A stretch of DNA of 64,000 nt, taken from contig CAWHBT010000005.1 in the NCBI GenBank assembly GCA_963827595.1, positions 124,001-188,000 on the forward strand. The letters run 5' to 3'. This document shows positions 32,667 through 42,473 of this stretch, piece by piece. The notes under the pieces were generated by a model, which was given only the letters and a program-made list of their open reading frames with translations, had not been told where the DNA came from and made no database searches. Made by a program: the position numbers and the translations under genes. Source of the DNA: DATEDA01 sp963827595 (GTDB taxonomy: Bacteria; Pseudomonadota; Gammaproteobacteria; Burkholderiales; SG8-39). Numbering within the stretch: position 1 is the stretch's first letter; the number at the start of each line of letters is the position of its first letter.

Positions 32667-33908
32667 TTGCAGTACGAATACTTCATCGGCCTTCGCTACA
32701 CCCGCGCCCGACGACAGAATCTCTTCGTCTCGCTGAGCTCCGCCATCTCCGCGGTGGGCATCTTCCTCGGCGTCGCGGCGCTCATCGTCGTGCTGTCGGT
32801 GATGAACGGGTTCCAGAAGGAGATTCGCGCCCGCATCCTCGGCGTGGCGGCGCACGTGCAGATCACCGGGCCGGACAACATGCTCGCGGACTGGGCGGCG
32901 GTCGCGGCCAGGGCACGGGAAGACCCACGGGTCCTGGCAGCGGCACCGTACGTGAACGGCCAGGCGATGCTGGCGCTGGATGGCAACGTGCGCGGCGCGC
33001 TGGTACGCGGCATCGACCCGCGGCTCGAGAGCGAGGTCGCCGACCTCGGCGCCCACATGGTCGCGGGGGAGCTCGACCGCCTGCAGCCGGGCGAGTTCGG
33101 CATCGTGCTCGGCGTCGAGCTCGCACGCGCGCTGCGGGTGGCGCCGGGCGACCGCGTCACCCTGATCGCGCCGCAGGGGCTGGTGACGCCGGCGGGCATC
33201 GTGCCGCGCCTGAAGCAGTTCCGCGTGGTCGGCACGTTCCGCGTCGATCACTTCGAGTACGACAGCGGGCTCGCGCTGGTCAACATCGCCGACGCCCAGC
33301 GGCTCTACCAGCTGGGCGACCGCGTATCGGGCGTCCGCCTCAAGCTCGCCGACCTGTTCGAATCGCGTGCCGTTACGCTCGATCTCTACCGCGCGCTCGG
33401 ACGCGACGTGCTGATCAGCGACTGGACGCGCAGCCACGCCAACTTCTTCCGGGCGGTGGAGATCGAGAAGCGCATGATGTTCATCATCCTGACGCTGATC
33501 GTGACGGTCGCGGCGTTCAACGTCATCTCGACGCTGGTCATGGTGGTCACGGAGAAGCAGGCCGACATCGCGATCCTGCGCACGCTCGGCGCCGCGCCGC
33601 GGAGCGTGATGAAGATCTTCATGGTCCAGGGCGCGGTGATCGGCGTGCTGGGCACGGCGCTCGGCGTCGTCGGGGGCATCCTGCTCGCGCTCAACATCGA
33701 CGTCGTGGTGCCGTTCCTCGAGCGGCTGCTCAGCGTGCAGTTCCTCTCGCGCGACGTCTACTACATCAGCGAGCTGCCGTCCGATCTGCATCTGGACGAC
33801 GTGGTGCTGATCGCGGCCGTGTCGCTCGTGCTGTCGCTCGCGGCGACGCTCTACCCGAGCTGGCGCGCTTCGCGCGTGCGGCCGGCGGAGGCGCTGAGGT
33901 ACGAGTGA
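32667..33908 (+). CDS. lolC: Lipoprotein-releasing ABC transporter permease LolC/E
   Basis: About 413 aa. The N-terminal YEYFIGLRYTRARRQN and the first helix region ISAVGIFLGVAALIVVLSVMN are typical of LolC/LolE, followed by a large periplasmic domain and three C-terminal helices. With LolD it extracts outer-membrane lipoproteins from the inner membrane. The start is uncertain: TTG 32667 fits the family N terminus (MQYEYFIGL); ATG 32619 would add 16 residues. No second LolC/E copy is seen, so it may form a homodimer (LolF-type). The stop overlaps the lolD GTG (GTGA). Confidence 0.92.
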   Translation: MQYEYFIGLRYTRARRQNLFVSLSSAISAVGIFLGVAALIVVLSVMNGFQKEIRARILGVAAHVQITGPDNMLADWAAVAARAREDPRVLAAAPYVNGQAMLALDGNVRGALVRGIDPRLESEVADLGAHMVAGELDRLQPGEFGIVLGVELARALRVAPGDRVTLIAPQGLVTPAGIVPRLKQFRVVGTFRVDHFEYDSGLALVNIADAQRLYQLGDRVSGVRLKLADLFESRAVTLDLYRALGRDVLISDWTRSHANFFRAVEIEKRMMFIILTLIVTVAAFNVISTLVMVVTEKQADIAILRTLGAAPRSVMKIFMVQGAVIGVLGTALGVVGGILLALNIDVVVPFLERLLSVQFLSRDVYYISELPSDLHLDDVVLIAAVSLVLSLAATLYPSWRASRVRPAEALRYE

Positions 33909-34585
33909 CCCCGGTCATCGCCTGCCGCGGCCTGAGGAAGATCTACAGCGATGCCCGGGTGCCGGTGCCGGTGCTGCTCGGGGTCGACCTCGAGGTGGCT
34001 GCGGGGGAGGTCGTCGCGATCGTCGGCGCTTCCGGCTCGGGAAAGAGCACGCTGCTGCACCTGCTCGGCGGGCTCGACGCGGCGACGGCGGGCGAGGTCG
34101 AGGTGGCCGGACGCTTGATGACGGCGCTCCCGGACGCGGAGCGCGGCCGGCTGCGGAACGAATCGCTCGGCTTCGTCTACCAGTTCCATCATCTGCTGAT
34201 GGAGTTCACCGCGGTCGACAACGTCGCGATGCCGCTCTTCATCCGGCGGCTGGCGCGGTCCGCAGCGCGGGCCGAGGCGGCCGCGGTCCTGCGCGAGGTG
34301 GGCCTGGGCGAGCGCCTCGACCACACGCCGGGCCAACTCTCGGGCGGCGAGCGCCAGCGTGCGGCGCTCGCGCGCGCGCTGGTGACCCGACCCGCATGCG
34401 TGCTCGCCGATGAGCCGACGGGCAACCTCGACCGGCATACCGCGGCAGCGGTGTTCGAGCTGATGCTCGCCCTCAACCGCACGCTGGGGACGAGCTACGT
34501 CATCGTGACCCACGATCCCGCGATCGCGGCGCGCGCGAACCGAATCCTGAGGCTGCAGGACGGCCGGCTCGTTCCGGAGCGCTGA
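33905..34585 (+). CDS. lolD: Lipoprotein-releasing system ATP-binding protein LolD
   Basis: 226 aa ABC ATPase. Walker A VGASGSGKSTLLHL, signature LSGGERQRAALARAL, Walker B ACVLADEPTGNLD and H-loop VTHD are all present. The Q-loop region FVYQFHHLL matches LolD. It powers lipoprotein release to LolA. The GTG start at 33905 overlaps the lolC stop. The 3' end overlaps the convergent DUF2062 gene by 86 bp. Confidence 0.95.
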   Translation: MTPVIACRGLRKIYSDARVPVPVLLGVDLEVAAGEVVAIVGASGSGKSTLLHLLGGLDAATAGEVEVAGRLMTALPDAERGRLRNESLGFVYQFHHLLMEFTAVDNVAMPLFIRRLARSAARAEAAAVLREVGLGERLDHTPGQLSGGERQRAALARALVTRPACVLADEPTGNLDRHTAAAVFELMLALNRTLGTSYVIVTHDPAIAARANRILRLQDGRLVPER

Positions 34586-35126
34586 CCAGCCTGCGGCGTG
34601 CGCGGCGCCGCCACTGGACCACTACCCAAGCGCGCCATCCGACCTGGACGGCGATCCACCCCAGCGTTGCGAGCGAGGCTGCGAGCAGGACCAGCCCGAG
34701 CGCGAGCGGCTTGCCGAGCGCGAGCGACCAGTCGACGAGCGCGTGCATCCACTGGCCGATCTGCGACCAGGAGAACTCGGGGGGGTCGACCATCTTGCCG
34801 CCACCTCCGAGCACGAGCGACCCGATCCAGTAGGCGAAGAGGTAGAGGGGCACGATGGTGAGGGGATTGGTATAGAGAGTCGTGATCAGCGCGACCGGCA
34901 GGTTGACCCCGAGCGGGATCGCGACCAGCGCCGCGCCGAGCATCTGGAGCGGGCCGGGAATGAGGCCGCAGAACATGCCGACCGCGACGCCACCCGCGAC
35001 CGATCGGCGGTTCAGATGCCAGAGGTTGGGATGGCGATGCAGGAAGCCACCGAACTTCGCGATGTACTTGTTCTGACGGACCGACTCGTGGGTCGGGAGG
35101 TACTTCCGGAAGTATTTGCGGGGCAT
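34500..35126 (-). CDS. DUF2062 membrane protein
   Basis: 208 aa. The N-terminal basic segment MPRKYFRKYLPTHESVRQNK and GGVAVGMFCGLIPGPLQM, then TLYTNPLTIVPLYLFAYWIG, identify DUF2062, a two-to-three-helix inner-membrane domain of unknown function. The Arg/Ser-rich C-terminal tail of about 35 residues is longer than usual and runs antisense to the end of lolD (86-bp overlap). Confidence 0.85.
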   Translation of the reverse strand: MPRKYFRKYLPTHESVRQNKYIAKFGGFLHRHPNLWHLNRRSVAGGVAVGMFCGLIPGPLQMLGAALVAIPLGVNLPVALITTLYTNPLTIVPLYLFAYWIGSLVLGGGGKMVDPPEFSWSQIGQWMHALVDWSLALGKPLALGLVLLAASLATLGWIAVQVGWRAWVVVQWRRRARRRLVSAPERAGRPAASGFGSRAPRSRDRGSR

Positions 35127-35218
35127 TGCGGCCGCTCGCGGCGCTCGCGGGCTGAAGCATTCTACTGAAAATCAACCTCGCGACCGCGTCGCGCGTTGCT
35201 GGAAGCAGGACGCGCGCC

Positions 35219-37580
35219 GTGAGACTCGGGATCCTCGCCTTCGCCGCCGGCGTCTGGCTGCTGCAGAGCCAGGCGACGCTTCCCGGATGGCCAGCGGTCG
35301 TGGCGCTGGCAACGGCGTTCCTGGCGGTGTGGATGGTGCAGCGGGCCGCGGAGTCACGCTTCGCGGCCGCCGCACGCGTGCTCGTCCTGCTCGCGACCCT
35401 CGGCCTCGGCTTCGCCTGGGCGGCTGGCGCCGCGAAGATCCGTCTCGCCGATCGACTCGATTCTGCTTGGGAGGGACGTGACGTCACACTGACCGGCGTC
35501 GTGGCGAGCTTGCCGCAACCGTTCGAGCGCGGCGTGCGCTTCGACCTGGACGTGGAAGACGCAGTGAGCGCGGGCGCCAACGCGGTCGCGTTCCGGGCTA
35601 CCCGGCAAGGTCGCGCTCTCCTGGTACAACGGCCTGACGCCGGAGGAGTTCCAGGAGGTGCTGCCGATCCGCGCGGGCGAGCGGTGGCGGCTCACGGTGC
35701 GGCTGCGGCGACCGCACGGCACGGCCAACCCGCACGGCTTCGATTACGAGGCGTGGCTGCTCGAGCGCGGGATCGGCGCGACCGGGTACGTGCGCCCCCG
35801 CGGCGAACGCATCCGGCTCGCCGCGGTGACCTACCGGCCGACGTACCTGATCGAGCGGCTCCGCGAGCACATCCGCACGAAGTTCTGGGACGCGCTTCCC
35901 GAGCACCGCTACGCGGGCGTGCTCATCGCCCTCGCAATCGGCGACCAGCGCGCGATCGAGACGATCGACTGGGAGACGTTCACCCGGACCGGCGTAGGCC
36001 ACCTGATGAGCATCTCCGGGCTGCACGTCACGATGGTCTCCGCGCTTGCGGCGGCGATCGCGCTCTGGCTCTGGCGGCTCTCGCCGCGCCTGATGCTGCG
36101 CCTCCCCGCGCCAAAGGCGGCTGCTGCCGCCGCAGTCGTGACCGCCACCGCCTACACACTGCTGACTGGGTTCGCGGTCCCCGCGCAGCGCACCCTCTAT
36201 ATGGTCGCAGTCGTGGCCGCGGCGATGTGGTTCGACCGGCTGCAGTCGTCGTCCCGCGTTCTGGCGACCGCGCTTGGGATCGTCCTCGTGCTCGACCCCT
36301 GGGCGGTCGCGTCGCCGGGTTTCTGGCTGTCGTTCGCGGCGGTCGCGGTGATGCTCTACGTCGGCGTGTCCGCGCTGCGCGAGGGGCATTGGGTGCTCCA
36401 GTGGGGCCGCGTGCAATGGGCGATCACCGTCGGGCTCGCGCCACTGCTCCTGGTGCTCTTCCAGCAGGTTTCGCTCGTGTCGCCGGTCGCGAACGCCATC
36501 GCCATTCCGGTCGTGAGCCTGCTGGTGACCCCACTCGCGCTGCTCGCCGCGGTCGTGCCGGGGGTGTGGATCGCCCAGCTCGCGCACGCCGTACTCGCCG
36601 CGCTGATGCCGGTGCTCGACTGGCTGGCGGCGCTCCCCGGCGCCGCGTGGCAGCAGCACGCGCCCGCGTCCTGGACGGCCGCGCTCGCGATCGTGGGTGT
36701 CGCCTGGATGCTGGCACCGCGCGGGATCCCGGCCCGCTACGCGGCGCCGCTCCTGCTCGCGCCGATGTTCCTGGTGCGGCCGCCGCTGCTCGAAGAGGGC
36801 ACGGCGCGCATCACGTTCCTCGACGTCGGGCAGGGGCTCGCCGCGCTGGTGCGCACGCGGCACCATGCCTTGCTCTACGACGCCGGGCCGGCCTACAGCC
36901 TCGAGGCGGACGCCGGCAACCGCGTCGTCGTTCCGTTCCTGCGCGGGGAGGGCCTCGCCCGGCTCGACGCTGTGGTCGTCACGCACAACGACATCGACCA
37001 CTCGGGCGGTGCGGCGTCGGTGATGCGAACCATCCCGACCGCCGTCCTCTGGTCATCGCTCGATCTCTCACACCCCGCGATCGCATACGCGGCGGCGCGA
37101 CTGCCGTGCCGCGCGGGTCCGCGCTGGGAGTGGGACGGCGTCGAGTTCACGCTGCTGCACCCGGCGGTGGCGAGCTACGACGACCCGTGGCTCAAGCCGA
37201 ACTCACGAAGCTGCGTCCTGCGAGTCGCTACGCAGCACGGGGCGGTGCTGCTCACCGGCGACGTCGAAGAGCGGGACGAGCGTGCGCTGCTTGCGGGAGG
37301 CGGAGCCCTCAATTCGGCGGTGATGCTCGCGCCGCACCACGGCAGCGGAACGTCCTCGTCGCCAGGGCTCCTCGCCGCGGTCGGACCGACGCACGCCGTG
37401 TTCACGGTCGGGTACCGGAACCGGTTCGGCCACCCGAAGCAGGAGGTGGTCGGACGGTATCTGAGCGCGGGTGCGGCGATCTGGCGCACCGACCGCGACG
37501 GCGCGATTACCGCTCGCCTCGAGCCGCAAGGCGTAACCGTCTCGCGCTACCGCGAGGAGCAGCGGCGCTACTGGCGCTAG
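35219..37580 (+). CDS. comEC: DNA internalization-related competence protein ComEC/Rec2, interrupted by one frameshift
   Basis: The N-terminal part starts at GTG 35219 (hydrophobic segments, then LTGVVASLPQPFERGVRFDLD). The frame changes around 35600-35610; one extra base (e.g. the C at 35606) explains it. The second part carries KVALSWYNGLTPEEF, the competence domain (YAGVLIALAIGDQRAI, GVGHLMSISGLHVTM) and a C-terminal metallo-beta-lactamase domain (FLDVGQGLAALV, VVTHNDIDHSGG, APHHGSG). The joined length of about 786 aa is normal for ComEC, the inner-membrane channel for transforming DNA. Confidence 0.9.
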
Positions 37581-37587
37581 GGGAGGG

Positions 37588-38082
37588 TTACGGCTGCGGC
37601 TGCGGCGAGTTCGGGCTGAAGTTCCCCGCGAGCGCCTCGAGGGCGTCCTGCCGCGCCTTCACCGCCCGGCGGAACGCTTCCTCCGCGCCGTACTTCGCGA
37701 CCGAGAATTTCACGAGCTTCGTCCGCCACGGCTCGAGCGGCAGCCGCGCGATCCAGAACCGCCGCTCGACCGGGCCCTTGCCGGTCTCGATGACCTCGGC
37801 GTGGAACGACACGCCGGCAAGCCCGGACCGGTTGTTGCGCCGGAGGATCGAGCAATAGTCGCGTCGGGTCAGCGGCGGATGCTTGCTGAGGAGGCTGTCC
37901 CGGTACTTCCTGGCGGCGCCGAGCGCCTTCTGCTTGCCGCCGTAGACGCCGTCCGAGAAGTGGCCGACGTGGATCTTGCCCTGGCGCTGGAGCGTAACGC
38001 GCCACGCGTGGGTGCGCGAGCGCTCGTGGTCCACGCGGGTGATGCCGTACATCGCCCGCCGCGTCGGGGGGGTGCGTGCCAT
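37588..38082 (-). CDS. AP2/ERF-domain protein
   Basis: 164 aa from ATG 38082. The section MYGITRVDHERSRTHAWRV, HVGHFSDGVYGGKQKALGAA, and ARKYRDSLL is a bacterial AP2 domain, a DNA-binding three-stranded sheet plus helix. A second weaker repeat-like section begins at NRSGLAGVSFHAEV and ends FSVAKYGAEEAFRRAVKARQ, so the protein probably has two AP2-like units. Bacterial AP2 domains usually occur in HNH homing endonucleases; no nuclease domain is visible here. An upstream in-frame ATG (38202) lacks family support. Function unknown; a DNA-binding role is likely. Confidence 0.75.
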   Translation of the reverse strand: MARTPPTRRAMYGITRVDHERSRTHAWRVTLQRQGKIHVGHFSDGVYGGKQKALGAARKYRDSLLSKHPPLTRRDYCSILRRNNRSGLAGVSFHAEVIETGKGPVERRFWIARLPLEPWRTKLVKFSVAKYGAEEAFRRAVKARQDALEALAGNFSPNSPQPQP

Positions 38083-38252
38083 GCTGCCCGTGATGCCTGT
38101 CCGTGGTGCCAGTGTTGTCGTCGTAGGCTCCGGGCCAGTATGACGTCGGCATAGAAGCGGTGTCAAGCACCGGGACGGCCTACACGCCGGACGCGTCGAC
38201 AACCCGTCAGCTCGCGCGGCATCGAGCCGGGCGGTCGTTCCCCCGGAGTGGG

Positions 38253-41200
38253 TCAGCCGCCGCTCGGCCGATACCTGAGGTCGAGCGTGAAGGGGAAGTT
38301 CCGGTTCGGCGGCTCACGCGCGGCGGCCATGGGCCCGGGCGTGTGCCCGTGGCTCCAGAACCGCGCGAACCGGCGCGCCTCGGCCTCGTTGGCGTTGACC
38401 GGGAACGTCTCGTAGTTCCGGCCGCCGGGGTGGGACACGTGGTAGGTGCACCCGCCGATGGCGCGCCCGCTCCAGGTGTCGACGATGTCGCAGACGAGCG
38501 GCGTGTGCACGCCGATCGTGGGATGCAGGGCCGAGGGCGGCTGCCAGGCCTTGAAGCGCACGCCGGCGACGAACTCGCCGTGCACGCCGGTCGGATGGAG
38601 AGGCAGCGGCCGGCCGTTGCAGGTGACGACGTGGCGCTCGCCGGTCATGCCGTTCACCTTGACCTGGAGCCGCTCGACCGAGGAGTCGACGTAACGCGCG
38701 GTGCCGGTCTCCGCGATCTCCTCCCCGAGCACGTGCCACGGCTCCATCGCCTGGCGCAGCTCGAGCGAGACCCCCGAGTAGGCGACCGTGCCGTAGCGCG
38801 GGAAGCGAAACTCGAGGAACGGGGCGAACCACGCCTCGCGGAGCGGATAGCCGGCCGCGCGCAGGTCGATCACTACGTCGTGGATGTCCTCGCGCACGAA
38901 GTGCGGCAGCATCCAGCGGTCGTGGAGCTGGGTGCCCCAGTAGACGAGGTGGCCGCGGTAGGGCTCCTTCCAGAAGCGGGCCACGAGCGCGCGCACGAGG
39001 AGCGCCTGCACCAGCGCCATGCGCGCGTGCGGCGGCATCTCGAAGGCCCGCAACTCGACCAGGCCGAGCCGACCGTGCGGGCCGTCCGGCGAATACAGCT
39101 TGTCGATCGAGAACTCGGCGCGATGGGTGTTGCCGGTCAGATCGACGAGCAGGTGGCGGAGCAGCCGGTCGACGAGCCACGGGAAGTCGGCCTCGGCGCC
39201 CGCCCGGGCCCGCTCGCCCATCTGCTGGAACGCGATCTCGAGCTCGTACACCTGGTCGTCGCGGGCCTCGTCGACCCGCGGCGCCTGGCTCGTGGGCCCG
39301 ATGAATCGCCCCGAGAAGAGATACGAGAGCGAGGGGTGGTTCTGCCAGTAGGTGACGAGGCTCTTCAACACGTCGGGACGGCGCAGGAACGCGCTGTCCG
39401 CGGGGGTCGGACCGCCGAGCGTCATGTGGTTGCCGCCGCCGGTGCCGGTGTGGCGCCCGTCGAGCACGAATTTCTCGGTGCCGAGCCGGGCGAGCCGCGC
39501 CTCCTCGTAGAGCACGGTCGTGTTGGCGACGAGCTCGTCCCAGCTCGACGCCGGATGGACGTTGACCTCGATCACCCCCGGATCCGGCGTCACGGCGAGC
39601 GCGCGGAGGCGCGGATCGTGCGGCGGCGCGTAGCCCTCGATGCGCACCGCGCGCCCGAGCCCTTCGGCGACGTGCTCCACGGCGGCGACGAGGTTGATCC
39701 AGTCCTCGACGTGCGCCACCGGCGGCAGGAAGACGTACACGTGGCCGCCGCGCGCTTCGACGCAAGCCGCGGTCCGCACGACGTCTCGCGGCGCGGGCGG
39801 GTGCTTCGGCCGATCGTGCTTCTGCTTCTCCGACCGGACGTGGGCGTCGTGAAGGCTCTCGGGGACGTCGAACGGATCGCGGGCGAACTCGGGCTCGATC
39901 TCCTCCGGGAGGCGCTCCGGGAGCGAGGCGATCGGGAGCCGGTACCCTGCCGGCGAATCACCGGGAAGGAGATAGAGCCGCTCGCGCCGGAGCGGCCACA
40001 GGGAGCTCTGCCAGTGCGAGGTCCAGGTCGCAAGGCTGACCGGTCCCACTGCGGGTCGCAGCGCGGGCTCGGGGTCGCGCGCCCGCAGCGGCAGGGCATA
40101 CGCTGCTGGGTTGCCCACGCCCGCCTCGAGCGTCCGACGGAGCCGGGCCCGATCGTCGTAGTCCTTCAAGGGCACCTTCGCGGGGTCCACGTTCACCGGG
40201 AGGTTGCCTTCGAGCTGCAGGAGGGGGAGCGGATCCTCGTACGCCGGGATGATGAACGCCTCGTCGAGCCCCAGCTCGCGCACGAGCCCGCCCGCGAAGC
40301 GCGCAGCGTCCTCGGCACGCGCGTCCGCGGGCGATCCCGCGCCCGCAACGAGGTCACCGTTGCGCCACAGCGGCCGCCCGTCGCGCCGCCAGCGCAGGGC
40401 GAGCGCCCAGCGCGGCACCGGCTCGCCCGGATACCACTTCCCCTGGCCGTAGACGAGGAGCCCGCCGGGCGCGAAGCGCTCCTTGAGGCGCCACGCGAGC
40501 TGCTCGGCCAGGGTCCACTTCTTCGCCGACAGGGCGGTGTAGTTCCACTCCGGGCCGTCCATGTCGTCGATCGAGACGAACGTCGGCTCCCCGCCCTGCG
40601 TGAGGCGCACGCTGCCGGCCTCGAGCTCGCGGTCGACGGCGCGCCCGAGCGCGTCGATCTCCTCCCACTGGGCGTCGGAGTACGGCTTGGTCACGCGCGG
40701 GTCCTCGTGGATGCGCGTGACCTTCATCTCGAAGTCGAGCTGCGACTCGCACACGTCGGTGAAGCCCGTCACCGGCGCCGCGCTCGACGGGAACGCCGTC
40801 GCGGCGAGCGGGATGTGACCTTCGCCCGCGAGCAGGCCCGACGTCGGATCGAGCCCGACCCAGCCCGCGCCCGGCAGATAGACCTCGGCCCAGGCGTGCA
40901 GGTCGGTGAAGTCCGCGCTCGGGCCCGTCGGCCCGTCGAGCGGCTTCGCGTCGGCGACCAGCTGGACGAGGTACCCGGACACGAACCGCGCCGCAAGGCC
41001 GAGGTGGCGGAGGATCTGGACGAGGAGCCAGCCGGAATCGCGGCACGACCCCTCGCCGCGCTGCAGCGTCTCGTCGGGGGTCTGGATCCCCGGCGCCATG
41101 CGGACGAGATACCTGATCTCGCGGCTCAGGCGCTCGTTGAGGGCGACGAGGAAGTCGACCGTGTTGCTACCCGGATTGACGCCGCGCTTGCCGAAGGCCC

Positions 41201-41594
41201 CGAGCCAGTCGGCGAGCAACGGCCCGGTCGGCTCGCGCTCGCGGTACGGGGCGAGCTCCGCGGCGAGCTGCGGCGGGTAGTCGAACGGAAAATGCTCGGC
41301 CCAGTGCTCGACGAAGAAGTCGAACGGGTTGATCACCGTCATGTCGGCGACGAGATCGACGGCGATGTCGAGCGCGCGCGCCTTCTCGGGGAAGACGAAG
41401 CGCGCGATGTAGTTCCCGTACGCGTCCTGCTGCCAGTTGACGAAGTGCTTCTCCGGCGCGACGCGCAAGCTGTAGCTGTGGATCGGCGTCCGGCAGTGCG
41501 GTGCCGGGCGGAGGCGAATCTCGTGTGGCGACAGGCTCACCGCCCGGTCGAACGCGTAGCGGGTCCGGTGATGGAGCGCGACGCGGATGGTCAT
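38253..41594 (-). CDS. Transglutaminase-like protein fused to DUF2126
   Basis: 1113 aa from ATG 41594. The N-terminal bacterial transglutaminase beta-region (ALHHRTRYAFDRAVSLSPHE) leads to a papain-like transglutaminase core with Cys in GEGSCRDSGWLL, His in DLHAWAEVYLPGAGW and Asp in GLDPTSGLL. The remaining ~750 residues are DUF2126 (GEPTFVSIDDMDGPEWN, HTGTGGGNHMTLGG, KPYRGHLVYWG-like EPYRGHLVYWG). It is the last gene of an operon with Anbu, alpha-E and a circularly permuted ATP-grasp, a set predicted to make, attach or remove a peptide-like modification. The enzyme activity is not known. Confidence 0.9.
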   Translation of the reverse strand: MTIRVALHHRTRYAFDRAVSLSPHEIRLRPAPHCRTPIHSYSLRVAPEKHFVNWQQDAYGNYIARFVFPEKARALDIAVDLVADMTVINPFDFFVEHWAEHFPFDYPPQLAAELAPYREREPTGPLLADWLGAFGKRGVNPGSNTVDFLVALNERLSREIRYLVRMAPGIQTPDETLQRGEGSCRDSGWLLVQILRHLGLAARFVSGYLVQLVADAKPLDGPTGPSADFTDLHAWAEVYLPGAGWVGLDPTSGLLAGEGHIPLAATAFPSSAAPVTGFTDVCESQLDFEMKVTRIHEDPRVTKPYSDAQWEEIDALGRAVDRELEAGSVRLTQGGEPTFVSIDDMDGPEWNYTALSAKKWTLAEQLAWRLKERFAPGGLLVYGQGKWYPGEPVPRWALALRWRRDGRPLWRNGDLVAGAGSPADARAEDAARFAGGLVRELGLDEAFIIPAYEDPLPLLQLEGNLPVNVDPAKVPLKDYDDRARLRRTLEAGVGNPAAYALPLRARDPEPALRPAVGPVSLATWTSHWQSSLWPLRRERLYLLPGDSPAGYRLPIASLPERLPEEIEPEFARDPFDVPESLHDAHVRSEKQKHDRPKHPPAPRDVVRTAACVEARGGHVYVFLPPVAHVEDWINLVAAVEHVAEGLGRAVRIEGYAPPHDPRLRALAVTPDPGVIEVNVHPASSWDELVANTTVLYEEARLARLGTEKFVLDGRHTGTGGGNHMTLGGPTPADSAFLRRPDVLKSLVTYWQNHPSLSYLFSGRFIGPTSQAPRVDEARDDQVYELEIAFQQMGERARAGAEADFPWLVDRLLRHLLVDLTGNTHRAEFSIDKLYSPDGPHGRLGLVELRAFEMPPHARMALVQALLVRALVARFWKEPYRGHLVYWGTQLHDRWMLPHFVREDIHDVVIDLRAAGYPLREAWFAPFLEFRFPRYGTVAYSGVSLELRQAMEPWHVLGEEIAETGTARYVDSSVERLQVKVNGMTGERHVVTCNGRPLPLHPTGVHGEFVAGVRFKAWQPPSALHPTIGVHTPLVCDIVDTWSGRAIGGCTYHVSHPGGRNYETFPVNANEAEARRFARFWSHGHTPGPMAAAREPPNRNFPFTLDLRYRPSGG

Positions 41595-41650
41595 GCGGAC
41601 GAGCGGCGAACGCGGGACGCGGAACGAACCGGCGCTTGCGCGCCCGCCGC

Positions 41651-42394
41651 CTACCCCGCGGCGTCCTCCCAGTAGGGATCGGGAAGCTGCGCGAACACGC
41701 GCCGCAGCCCCTCGCCCCACTGGTGATGGATCATCGTGAAGTACGGGTCGGTTTCGGTGATGCGCCGCTGCATCTGGATGCGGAGCGAGTCCCTGGCGTA
41801 GGTCACCAGGTCGATCGGCAGCCCGACCGACACGTTCGAGCGCATCGTCGAGTCGAACGAGATCAGCACGCACTTGGTCGCGTCGATCACGCTCGTCGAG
41901 CGCTTCACCACGCGGTCGATGATCGGCTTGCCGTACTTCGTCTCGCCGACCTGGAAGAACGGCGTGTCCGGCGTCGCCTCGATGAAGTTGCCTTCCTGGT
42001 AGAGCATGAACAGGCGGTGCGGCTCGCCCTTCACCTGCCCGCCGAGGATGAAGTTGGCGTTGGCGTCGATGTTGTTCTGGGTGAGGTAGGCGGCGTCGCG
42101 CCGCTTCACGTCGCGCAGGCAGTCGCCGAGCAGGGTCGCGATCTCGAACAGCGACTGCGCGTTCCAGACGTTCGGCGAGCCGTCGCCGCGCCTGGCGTTG
42201 CTCTCGAGGAGGTTGATCGCGTTCTGCGTCACCGACAGGTTGCCCGAGCTCAGGATGACGACGACGCGGTCGCCCGGCCGGTCGTACACCGTCATCTTGC
42301 GGAAGCTCGAAACGTGATCGACGCCCGCGTTGGTCCGCGAGTCGGAGGCGAACACCATGCCGGCGTCGAGCAACACGCCCACGCAGTAGGTCAT
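41651..42394 (-). CDS. Proteasome-type protease Anbu (ancestral beta subunit, BPH)
   Basis: 247 aa Ntn-hydrolase. MTYCVGVLLDAGMVFASDSR has the Thr2 nucleophile exposed after Met removal, the Asp-Ser-Arg segment and, further on, the Lys of SFRKMTVYD, as in HslV and proteasome beta subunits. The C-terminal section TDPYFTMIHHQWGEGLRRVF is typical of Anbu. Anbu forms open helical or ring assemblies of dimers; its substrates are unknown. It lies between alpha-E and the transglutaminase gene in the same operon. Confidence 0.92.
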   Translation of the reverse strand: MTYCVGVLLDAGMVFASDSRTNAGVDHVSSFRKMTVYDRPGDRVVVILSSGNLSVTQNAINLLESNARRGDGSPNVWNAQSLFEIATLLGDCLRDVKRRDAAYLTQNNIDANANFILGGQVKGEPHRLFMLYQEGNFIEATPDTPFFQVGETKYGKPIIDRVVKRSTSVIDATKCVLISFDSTMRSNVSVGLPIDLVTYARDSLRIQMQRRITETDPYFTMIHHQWGEGLRRVFAQLPDPYWEDAAG

Positions 42395-42473
42395 CGCTGT
42401 TGGTCGTGCGGGGTCCTCACGCCGCCGATTCTAGCAGCGGGTGGGCAGCGCGGCGCCCGGCAAAGCCTCACTG

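Noticed and set aside
38160..41675. A 1171-codon open frame on the plus strand, antisense to the transglutaminase gene
   Set aside because: Arg/Glu/Ala/Val-rich composition of a GC-rich shadow frame; no domain, and the minus-strand gene has clear motifs.
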